From positions 1 through 64,000 of the forward strand of contig JAOTVV010000005.1 of the NCBI GenBank assembly GCA_029863245.1: DNA of 64,000 nucleotides, given 5' to 3'. The stretch's first letter is position 1. Each line of letters begins with the position of its first letter. The notes below the pieces were generated by a model that had not been told where the DNA came from, ran no database searches, and saw only the letters and a program-made list of their open reading frames with translations. Of this stretch, positions 55,327-61,744 are shown in pieces. A program made the translations under genes and the position numbers. Source of the DNA: Gemmatimonadota bacterium. Its GTDB lineage: Bacteria > Gemmatimonadota > Gemmatimonadetes > Gemmatimonadales > GWC2-71-9.

Positions 55327-55351
55327 AAGGCCGCGCAATTTGCGCGGCCTT
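55327..55351. terminator. Second GC-rich terminator hairpin
   Basis: AAGGCCGCGCA and TGCGCGGCCTT form an 11-base-pair stem with a 3-base loop, right after the duplicated tRNA-Trp 3' end. It could end transcription from either side. Confidence 0.5.
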
Positions 55352-55539
55352 GGTCGTACTGGCACCTGCCGGGATCGCTCTAACCTTCGGCTCGTCCGCT
55401 GTCGCGCATTCGCCGCCGCTTGACGAGTCGAGTCGTGCCGGCACCGGCGGCGACCCCCCAGGTCACCCCCGGTCGAAGGCGAGAATCACGGCTGCACCAC
55501 CCATTCCTGTGACTGCGTTGCACCTCTGATTCCGACGTT

Positions 55540-56133
55540 TCAGTTTCGCACGTTCGCGAAGTTGACGAAGTAAGCACTCCGCCCATCGGCGAGGGTAAAC
55601 GTGTACCCGAGGCCAGTCAGGCACGCGGACCCGGTGCGAGGGATGGTCTGGATCCACCCGATCTGCACTTGTTCGCAGACAGTGTATGTGCCAGCCGGCA
55701 GGTTCGAGAACGTGTAGTTCCCCGAGCCGTCGGTCAGCATGGTCGCCGTCATCGTGCCGCTGAGCTCGATGGTCCAGCCCGGCAGACGGGGGTTGCCCGT
55801 GATGTCCTCATAGACGGCCCCCGCAATCTTCACGGTCCCCGAGGGTGGCGGCGGCGGCGGCGGTGGCGGTGGCGGTGGCGGCGGCGGTGGCGGCAGCGAT
55901 GGCGATGGCGGGGGCTCCGGGGAGCATCCACGCCGATAGTCGCCCTTTTGGCCCTTCTCCGACCCGCGCTCTTGCGACCATGATTTTGGGGAACGGTTGG
56001 CGTCAGCCGTCGCGCACTGCTCCGACTTTACGAGGCCGGGCTGCGAGCGACGAGACGGTGTATCGGGATCCTGGGCCGCGGCCGTGAAAATCGGCGCCGC
56101 GACCAAAGCGAGTAGTACTAGGGGTACACGCAT
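55540..56133 (-). CDS. Secreted protein with polyproline tract and SdrD B-like domain
   Basis: 197 residues from an ATG preceded by AGGAGA. A signal peptide (about 1-21, ending AAAQ) precedes a charged segment, then a polyproline tract encoded by GGN repeats on the plus strand (55845-55893), and a domain starting VKIAGAVYEDITGNPRLPGWTI. That domain has the SdrD B/prealbumin-like pattern (TDGSGNYTFSNLPAGTYTVCEQ, ending in FVNFANVRN) seen in collagen-binding and other surface proteins. It is likely an extracellular or cell-surface adhesion-type protein. Length of the proline run may vary. Confidence 0.75.
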   Translation of the reverse strand: MRVPLVLLALVAAPIFTAAAQDPDTPSRRSQPGLVKSEQCATADANRSPKSWSQERGSEKGQKGDYRRGCSPEPPPSPSLPPPPPPPPPPPPPPPPPSGTVKIAGAVYEDITGNPRLPGWTIELSGTMTATMLTDGSGNYTFSNLPAGTYTVCEQVQIGWIQTIPRTGSACLTGLGYTFTLADGRSAYFVNFANVRN

Positions 56134-56409
56134 CCTGCTCTCTCCTGCTAAGGGTGCGATTTCACCGACATAATTGTGGATGGGGGGGGAAAGAGCCGTG
56201 CCGTGGGTCACACGCTAATGCAGGATGTTGCAAGACAATGCTTTACAAACAGACATTCTCGGACCAAAACACCGTCTAGAAGCCCTTCTCCAGGAGTCGC
56301 TTGAAAAGGCGGCGTGCCTCACTGCCGGTGTGCATCTTGGCCTGCGAGCTACCTGACGCGGTCTGCCTCACAGCTCGTGTGAAAGCGGTGCGTCGGGTTG
56401 GCCTTTCAC

Positions 56410-56880
56410 TCATCCCGGCAACCCCCCCGGTCCGGTCAGATGCTTCTCGACCCAGTCGACCGGTGAGAAGAGAATGCACACGAGGTGTGTGCGCCTGCCG
56501 AGTATCATCGCGGGAATGGCCAAGACCTCACAGCCGCCGTCACCTCGCATCGCCTGGAGCAGGAGCGAGACGCCGATGTAGGCGACGGCCGCCACGCGGC
56601 CCAGCGATCCACCAAGCGCGAATACGAGCACCGCAGGGGCCACAGCCAGGACGGCCCCGAACCAGCGGTTGAGGCGCGCGCCATACCGGCTCACGACGAA
56701 GTGTACGATCCCGTAGAACACCGTGATTCCGGCGAACGCGATGAGAATACGAAGATTGAACGCTGCGTCTTCCGAGCGCATAACGGTGTACGTCATCCAC
56801 ACAAACAGCATCCCAAGCATCAAACGCAGAGTGCGCCCGATGATCCCCGCGGAGGGTCGACCTGTCTGGCTGGTGGTCAT
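56410..56880 (-). CDS. Hypothetical membrane protein
   Basis: 156 residues from an ATG at 56880 with GGGAGAA upstream. Four membrane segments are visible (about 15-32, 45-65, 72-92 and 96-112), with short loops. The C-terminal part has a conserved-looking EVLAIPAMILGRRTHLVCILFSPVDWVEKHLTGPG-like end (Cys 116 and 134 among it). I recognise no family. The gene lies convergent to nothing nearby and upstream of the patatin gene on the opposite strand. Confidence 0.6.
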   Translation of the reverse strand: MTTSQTGRPSAGIIGRTLRLMLGMLFVWMTYTVMRSEDAAFNLRILIAFAGITVFYGIVHFVVSRYGARLNRWFGAVLAVAPAVLVFALGGSLGRVAAVAYIGVSLLLQAMRGDGGCEVLAIPAMILGRRTHLVCILFSPVDWVEKHLTGPGGLPG

Positions 56881-57264
56881 CCGGGTTCTCCCGGTATCGA
56901 GTCGGTGGCGATACGGGCGCTCAGACCATGTATCTGTCGTGCATGCGACGCGTCGCCATTGAGAATGACTGCGCGCGGCCTCACAGGTCAACAAGCGGTT
57001 GAAAGCCCGAGCACCTACCGTGCTACCCTCCTACCGCCCTACCGCCATTCCACGATCTCGATCGGAGATGTCGGGCCGTTCCAGAGCCAGCCGATGCCAC
57101 GCGTTTCCTCAGCCGCTTCGGCGAAGATCCGGCCCGATAATTGCGCACTTCTATCGCCGGTACCGCATTGCACCGCTGCGAGGGAAACCAGGGTAGCTTA
57201 CGCGGCCCGCGGGACCGCACGCGTGGCAATCTGCCACAATCATTGCGTGACTCAGGAGAGAGAC
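56881..57264. other. Intergenic region upstream of the patatin gene
   Basis: 384 bases. It holds a CCTACCGCC-type repeat (57011-57052). The rest has AT-richer stretches that may contain the promoter, but I see no clear -35/-10 pair and no gene I can support. Confidence 0.5.
57011..57052. repeat. CCTACCGCC-type repeat
   Basis: Units ACCTACCG, CTACCCTC, CTACCGCC and CTACCGCC in tandem. The same motif is in the inverted repeat between the tRNA genes (55069-55119) and at 58431-58464. Confidence 0.6.
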
Positions 57265-58338
57265 GTGAAGGGACGCCGGTTTACGCTCGTACTGGGAGGC
57301 GGTGGCATGAAGGGCATCGCCCACGTGGGGGTGTTGCTTGCGCTCGAGAAGCACGCTGCGCTCCCGGTAGAGGTTGTGGGATCCAGTGTGGGCTCGCTCG
57401 TTGCGGGCGCATGGTGTGCCGGTATGCCGGCGGTGGAACTCCGAACCCTTGCCCTCGACCTGCGCCGCCGAGATCTGTTTCGCATCGCGCACCGCGACAT
57501 GGCGGTCAAACGGATGCGGTCCCCGGCGATCTACCGCAGCGAGCCACTCCGGCAGTTGGTGACGCGGTTGCTCGGGGACATCACTTTCGACGAGTTGAAG
57601 CGACCCCTCTTGCTCAATTCGGTCAATCTCACATCGGGGCGTCAGGTGTTTTGGGGGTCGCCCGGGCTATCTGATGTTCCCGTAGCCGACGCGATCCTCG
57701 CTTCCTGCGCGCTGCCGGGATATTTGCCTCCGCACGAAATTCGGGGCGAGTTCTTCATCGATGGAGCCGCCGTTTCGAATCTGCCCGTGGCGGCCACCAC
57801 ATTGTGCGACCGTGACCTGATCATGGCAATCGACGTGGGTTCAACGGCTGCCATTCGTCCGGACACTCACGCAATGGGATTCGCGGCGGTGTATGCCCGT
57901 GCCATCGAGTTCGGCATCCAGACGATGCGGACCGCCACGCTCCTGCATTGGAGCCAGCCACCGCTCTTGCTGATCCAACCGGACGTCCAGCAGGTCGGAC
58001 TCCTCTCGTTCCATCGCAACCGCGAAATGGTAGCGGAGGGCTACCGTGCGACAACCGAGATGCTGGCTGATCCGAATGCGATTCCCCCACGCGGTGCGTC
58101 AGGGGTCTATCCTCGACAGCGCTACGCGGTGCAGGTCATCCGGGAGCGCTGCATTGGCTGTGGAGCGTGCCGGATTCACGGCCCTCCCGGATTGTTCGCT
58201 CTCGATCACGGGGGAAGGGCGTTCGTGACCGACCCAGTGCAGGTCTGGAACCCCATCCAGGCGGAGTTCGTCCGCCAGTGCCCGACCAAGGCCATTGTGC
58301 TCGAGCCCAACGAGCAGGAGCGCGTGTCTGCAGCCTGA
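57265..58338 (+). CDS. Patatin-like phospholipase fused to a ferredoxin-type 4Fe-4S domain
   Basis: 357 residues from GTG 57265, 4 bases after AGGAGAG; a GTG six codons upstream overlaps that site. The patatin domain (about 4-200) has oxyanion loop GGGGMKG (11-17), nucleophile Ser41 in GSSVGS and catalytic Asp166 in DGA, so it should be an active lipid acyl hydrolase. The C-terminal part (about 285-345) has C296-x2-C299-x2-C302 and C339 before Pro, a single 4Fe-4S ferredoxin-type cluster. There is no signal peptide, so it is cytoplasmic. The fusion suggests redox-linked lipid hydrolysis. Confidence 0.8.
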   Translation: MKGRRFTLVLGGGGMKGIAHVGVLLALEKHAALPVEVVGSSVGSLVAGAWCAGMPAVELRTLALDLRRRDLFRIAHRDMAVKRMRSPAIYRSEPLRQLVTRLLGDITFDELKRPLLLNSVNLTSGRQVFWGSPGLSDVPVADAILASCALPGYLPPHEIRGEFFIDGAAVSNLPVAATTLCDRDLIMAIDVGSTAAIRPDTHAMGFAAVYARAIEFGIQTMRTATLLHWSQPPLLLIQPDVQQVGLLSFHRNREMVAEGYRATTEMLADPNAIPPRGASGVYPRQRYAVQVIRERCIGCGACRIHGPPGLFALDHGGRAFVTDPVQVWNPIQAEFVRQCPTKAIVLEPNEQERVSAA

Positions 58339-58430
58339 GGAACGCACGTGGCGCCGGCGGGTCGAATCACGTGGTTGAAACGGAAGCGGGGTAGGCGCTC
58401 CGTTTATCAGCCCCCGCTGCTGACCCACCC

Positions 58431-58464
58431 ACCGTCCTACCGTCCTACCGCCCCGCCGTCCTAC
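58431..58464. repeat. CCTACCGTC/CCTACCGCC-type repeat
   Basis: Tandem units ACCGTCCT, ACCGTCCT, ACCGCCCC and GCCGTCCT lie between the patatin gene and the SnoaL-like lipoprotein. The same style occurs at 55069-55119 and 57011-57052. Confidence 0.55.
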
Positions 58465-58934
58465 ATCGGCATCGGCTCGTCGGTGTTCCAGATATCACTC
58501 ACGCAGAGCCACGACCCATCGGCCTGGCGGTGGTAGATCGCGTGCCACTTCCCGCTCACTTTCACGGGGTCGGCATCGGGCGGAGCCATGTCGAGCGTGT
58601 AGGTACCTCGCGCATAGGCCAGATCCCCTCGGCCGTCGACGACCTGCGGCGTGAGGGTAAACCCGGTGACCGGCGGGAGAGCCTCGAACGCTGCCACGAT
58701 CGCGGCCGCTCCTTGGTACATGGGCTCGTCGGGCGGCAGGCGGACGGCATCGTCGGTGTAATACGTGACGAGCGTGGTCCAATCGTGGGCTCGCACGTTC
58801 GCGGCATAGCTATCGAGCATTTCCCGGATTGCCGCCGTGTCCTCGTCGGGCAGCGCGGGAGCCTCGGCCGCTGGGTAGCAGGCTGCCAAGGCCAGCGCCA
58901 CGGGTAGTGCGGCGATGAAGCGTGTGGATGCCAT
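58461..58934 (-). CDS. SnoaL/DUF4440-like lipoprotein
   Basis: 157 residues from an ATG preceded by GGAG. Lipobox LAAC (Cys19). The mature part begins with a long helix (DTAAIREMLDSYAANVRAHDW) and strands (LVTYYTDDAVRLPPDEP, GKWHAIYHRQADGSWLCVSDIWN), the cone-like alpha+beta fold of SnoaL/NTF2-type proteins. Members act as isomerases, hydrolases or binding proteins; the envelope location here suggests a binding role. The end of the gene overlaps the dispersed repeat at 58431-58464. Confidence 0.75.
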   Translation of the reverse strand: MASTRFIAALPVALALAACYPAAEAPALPDEDTAAIREMLDSYAANVRAHDWTTLVTYYTDDAVRLPPDEPMYQGAAAIVAAFEALPPVTGFTLTPQVVDGRGDLAYARGTYTLDMAPPDADPVKVSGKWHAIYHRQADGSWLCVSDIWNTDEPMPM

Positions 58935-59206
58935 GGGGATCTCCGTTGGAGGGATGGGGATCGAGTAGGCCAATCTACGGCCGGGGACGAATCGCGCTAC
59001 CGCGTGGCTGCATGCCTCGTCGCCAGCTCCTCCTAGGATCGTCGCGGATCTACAGGCAAGTGCCTAGCGAACGTCGCGCCCGGAGCGGGGTAGATGTGAT
59101 GACGCTGCGTCGCAAGCGGGGCCGACTCCCGCTAGCTTGCGGCAGCCAAGATCGGAGATCGGGTCCCCCGCCTCGCGACGGGACCCCTAACCTGAGGAGT
59201 GCGATC

Positions 59207-59869
59207 GTGAAGCGTGTCGTAGCTGTGGTAGCGATGTCGGCCCTGACTGTGGGCCTCGTGGGCTGCGCCTCGAGGGCGCAAACCGGTGCGATCGTGGGCG
59301 CCGGAGGCGGGGCCGTGGTCGGTGCGGTGATCGGGAAGGCGGCGGGGAACACGGCGGCTGGTGCGGTGATCGGAGCAGCGGTCGGCGGCGCCGCCGGAGC
59401 GATCATTGGCGGATACATGGACCGGCAGGCAGCGGAGATGGAGCGGGACCTCGAAGGTGCCCGCATCGAGCGGATCGGCGAAGGCATCAAGATCACCTTC
59501 GCGGGCGGCATCCTGTTCGACGTGGATCGCGCGGACGTCCGACCCGAGGCGCAGGCCGAGCTGGTGAAACTCGCCGGGATCGTGAACAAGTACGAGGACA
59601 CCAACATTCTCGTCGAGGGGCATACGGACGCCACCGGTCCGGAGGACTACAACATGAACTTGTCGGTGCACCGGGCGTCGTCGGTGGCCACGTTCCTCGC
59701 GGTTCAACAGGTTGAGCGGGGGCGGCTGAGCGGTGTGGGATACGGTGAGCTGCAGCCGATCGCCTCCAACGAGACCGCCGCAGGCAGACAGCAGAACCGC
59801 CGGGTGGAAGTGGCCATCTGGGCGAACGACAAGCTCAAAGCCGCGGCCAAGCGACAGGCGCAGCCATAA
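59207..59869 (+). CDS. OmpA-family lipoprotein with glycine-zipper segment
   Basis: 220 residues from a GTG preceded by GAGGAG. Lipobox LVGC (Cys19). Residues about 24-72 form a glycine/alanine-rich hydrophobic stretch (GAIVGAGGGAVVGAVIGK, AAVGGAAGAIIGG), a glycine zipper that may insert in the membrane. An OmpA C-terminal peptidoglycan-binding domain follows (about 95-205; VEGHTDATGPEDYNMNLSVHRA, NRRVEVAI). It tethers the outer membrane to peptidoglycan, like Pal or YiaD. Upstream, about 270 bases separate it from the divergent SnoaL-like gene; I see no sure promoter. Confidence 0.85.
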   Translation: MKRVVAVVAMSALTVGLVGCASRAQTGAIVGAGGGAVVGAVIGKAAGNTAAGAVIGAAVGGAAGAIIGGYMDRQAAEMERDLEGARIERIGEGIKITFAGGILFDVDRADVRPEAQAELVKLAGIVNKYEDTNILVEGHTDATGPEDYNMNLSVHRASSVATFLAVQQVERGRLSGVGYGELQPIASNETAAGRQQNRRVEVAIWANDKLKAAAKRQAQP

Positions 59870-59900
59870 CACCGCATAGAGACGCCGCGGGGGAGAGGAT

Positions 59901-60203
59901 ATGGTGGGATTGTTTGGGCGTCGCCGATCACCGATTCGCACACTCGCCGCCGCGCTGATCGCGCTCGGCGTGCTGGGGTACCGGCTGCTCACGCGAACGC
60001 CGGAGACCTCGACTGTCGGCTTCTGGGTCGCCGTGGCGGTGACCGCCGTCTTGCTTGCCGTGGTTGCGCGGGCGGTGATCTTGTCCCTGCGGAGCCGCGC
60101 GGCGGATGATGCGTGCAAACGCTGTCACCGACCGCTTGCGGAGAGGGTTTTAGATTGCTCCCCGTTGTGGCCCGCGCCGCGTGCCGAGTCTCGAGAAGCT
60201 TGA
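59901..60203 (+). CDS. Small membrane protein, unknown function
   Basis: 100 residues with GGGGGAGAGG before the ATG. Two hydrophobic segments (about 14-31 and 40-62) and a short tail that contains CKRCH (a CxxCH-like spacing, but there is no signal peptide for cytochrome c maturation, so heme attachment is unlikely). The C-terminal tail after about 80 is Pro/Ser-rich. No family recognised. It lies between the OmpA and PAS genes on the same strand. Confidence 0.55.
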   Translation: MVGLFGRRRSPIRTLAAALIALGVLGYRLLTRTPETSTVGFWVAVAVTAVLLAVVARAVILSLRSRAADDACKRCHRPLAERVLDCSPLWPAPRAESREA

Positions 60204-60230
60204 ATCCCGTTTATCCCTTTTGAGGATCCT

Positions 60231-60638
60231 GTGTCCAACCCAACACCCACGCACCTCGAGCCCGACCGCTTCGCCTACTCGGCGCTCCTCGACGCGATGC
60301 CCGACGCCGTAGTCATGGTGGATCACGACGGCCACATCGTGGAGTTCAACGCCAGAGCGCAAGGCATGTTCGGCTACACACGCGAGGAAGTGCTTGGTGA
60401 GTCGGTCGAGGTGCTGATCCCCGAGCGCTTCCGGGATGGACACGCCGGGCAACGCGACCGATACGCGAAGGCGCCGTTCGTGAGACCGATGGGCGCAGGC
60501 GTGGAGCTGTTTGCCCTACGCAAGACCGGGATCCAGTTCCCGGTGGAGATCAATCTGGCACCGTTTCAATCTCCGCGGGGTCCGCTCGTGGTGACCGTCA
60601 TCCGGGATGTGTCGGACCGAAAGTCCCACTCGGGATGA
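60231..60638 (+). CDS. Single-domain PAS protein
   Basis: 135 residues from a GTG (CCTGTGTCC). The PAS fold is clear: VVMVDHDGHIVEFNARAQGMFGYTREEVLGESVEVLIPERFRDGHAGQRD and the C-terminal strands VEINLAPFQSP, VVTVIRDVSDRKS. There is no output domain (no kinase, GGDEF or HTH), so it probably senses a ligand or redox state and passes it to another protein, or is a remnant of a larger protein. Downstream is a candidate structured RNA. Confidence 0.78.
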   Translation: MSNPTPTHLEPDRFAYSALLDAMPDAVVMVDHDGHIVEFNARAQGMFGYTREEVLGESVEVLIPERFRDGHAGQRDRYAKAPFVRPMGAGVELFALRKTGIQFPVEINLAPFQSPRGPLVVTVIRDVSDRKSHSG

Positions 60639-60684
60639 CGACCTCGATCGCTCGCGACCGCAATCCAAAGTATCACAATTCCGC

Positions 60685-60712
60685 TTGACGCACCGCTCGA
60701 AAACCCTAGCTT
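60685..60712 (+). promoter_or_regulatory. Sigma70-like promoter upstream of a candidate RNA
   Basis: TTGACG (60685-60690), 16-base spacer, TAGCTT (60707-60712). A start near 60719 would fall just before the stem-rich segment. Confidence 0.5.
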
Positions 60713-60720
60713 AGTGAGTA

Positions 60721-60840
60721 CGTCGGGTGTCAGTTTCCCAGGGCCGTGTGGACGGACGGCCTGAAGCGAAGCGAAACGTTCGAAAGCGCCCGACGGAGCG
60801 GCCCTGCGGGAGGGGACAATCGCGGGGCCGCTTGTTGTTT
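60721..60840 (+). ncRNA. Candidate structured RNA or leader with terminator
   Basis: CGTCGGG (60721-60727) pairs with CCCGACG (60789-60795), extendable by G-T pairs; inside it GGCCGT (60742-60747) pairs with ACGGCC (60756-60761), and a third smaller stem lies near 60766-60786. It ends in AGCGGCCC/GGGCCGCT (60797-60832) followed by a T-rich end (CTTGTTGTTT), an intrinsic terminator shape. It matches no riboswitch consensus I know. It could be a leader or attenuator of the next lipoprotein gene, or a small RNA. Confidence 0.4.
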
Positions 60841-60908
60841 GTGGTCCCGCAGTTGGGTCAAACGGGCTTTTCACGTTATCGTATTGGGGTAGCCAGTTGG
60901 GGGTGGAC

Positions 60909-61199
60909 ATGCCCCATGTTCCCAACCTCGCCAGATTGCGCTCGCAGCGATTCCCGACCCTCGCGCTCGCTCTCGGCGTGTTCCTGCTCTGCGTTGTGGC
61001 GTTTTGCGCCGCGTGCGCAGAGCCCTGGAGCCCGCCCGAGCCGCCCGATGTGACGATCGGGTCGGTCCAGATCGCGCCCGACAGTGCGGTTGTGCTCGAA
61101 GGCACGGCGCTCCGTCTCGAGGTTCCCGTGCATGCTGCGGCCGGCTCGAGGGATTCGGGACCGGCGATACCGGAGATCTGCGTTTCGCTGTACACTTGA
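60909..61199 (+). CDS. Small lipoprotein with truncated Ig-like (Big_2) segment
   Basis: Up to 97 residues. A long hydrophobic helix ends in lipobox CAAC (FCAAC). The mature part is short: Pro/Glu-rich then VTIGSVQIAPDSAVVLEGTALRLEVPV, the first strands of a Big_2/Ig-like domain, and then it stops after about 30 more residues without finishing the fold. It may be a truncated or degenerate surface protein. I found no frameshift that restores a longer protein downstream. A ribosome site is not obvious. Confidence 0.45.
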   Translation: MPHVPNLARLRSQRFPTLALALGVFLLCVVAFCAACAEPWSPPEPPDVTIGSVQIAPDSAVVLEGTALRLEVPVHAAAGSRDSGPAIPEICVSLYT

Positions 61200-61285
61200 G
61201 AGGATTGCATCCACGCGCGAGCGATCGGCCGGGGACCTGATGCCGAGCTGCTCGGGTGTCCCGTCCCACTCGATCGGAGGTACGC

Positions 61286-61708
61286 ATGCACGTCCGCACG
61301 CCCGTACTTGCTGGGTCGCTCGCCCTGTTGCTCTTCGCGGGATGCGGGGACGACGTCGTCGGCGTGTCGCAAGACCTGAGCGGCACCTATACGCTGGTGT
61401 CGTTCGCCTTGGGTACGCCGGCAGGCGTCGTCCAAGGTGCAACCGGAGCGGTCACGCTCACGGCCACCACCTACGTGGCCTCGTTCACCGTCCCGCAGAT
61501 CCCGCCTGCTCCCCCGGAAGTGGTCGACGACGAGGGGACCTACACGGCGATCGGCTCGGCCACTTCGGGCACCTGGACGCAGCAGTCAACGCTCGACCCC
61601 AACCTGCAGTATGCCGGTACCTTCACGTTCGATTCGGCCACGGAGCGGCTCACGCTCGACACGACAACCTTCGGGGTCCGAACCATCCTCGTCCTCCAAC
61701 GGAACTGA
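61286..61708 (+). CDS. Small lipoprotein, unknown function
   Basis: 140 residues from an ATG preceded by CGGAGG. Lipobox FAGC (Cys20). The mature part is beta-rich with short strands (GTYTLVSFALGTP, ATGAVTLTATTYVASFTVP, GTYTAIGSATSGTWTQQ), resembling lipocalin-like or lipoprotein barrels. The TonB receptor gene follows closely on the same strand. No family recognised. Confidence 0.7.
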   Translation: MHVRTPVLAGSLALLLFAGCGDDVVGVSQDLSGTYTLVSFALGTPAGVVQGATGAVTLTATTYVASFTVPQIPPAPPEVVDDEGTYTAIGSATSGTWTQQSTLDPNLQYAGTFTFDSATERLTLDTTTFGVRTILVLQRN

Positions 61709-61744
61709 TCGCATGACCGAACGCCGCGCACGGGGGATCCCGAC

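Larger units (their letters stand above)
55201..55539. other. Intergenic region with duplicated tRNA 3' end and terminators
   Basis: 339 bases. It holds the tRNA-Trp terminator (55203-55230), a second copy of the last part of tRNA-Trp (55297-55319) and a strong hairpin after it (55327-55351). No gene that I can support is present in the rest. Confidence 0.6.

Noticed and set aside
55845-55893. CRISPR-like repeat
   Set aside because: It is a GGN microsatellite inside a coding tract, with no spacers.
56485-57264. N-terminal extension of the patatin gene of about 260 codons
   Set aside because: The extension lies opposite another gene and in a repeat-containing intergenic region, and the strong RBS is at 57254-57260.
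59901-60203. Small membrane protein read as a c-type cytochrome because of CKRCH
   Set aside because: The motif lies after the membrane segments with no export signal for heme attachment.
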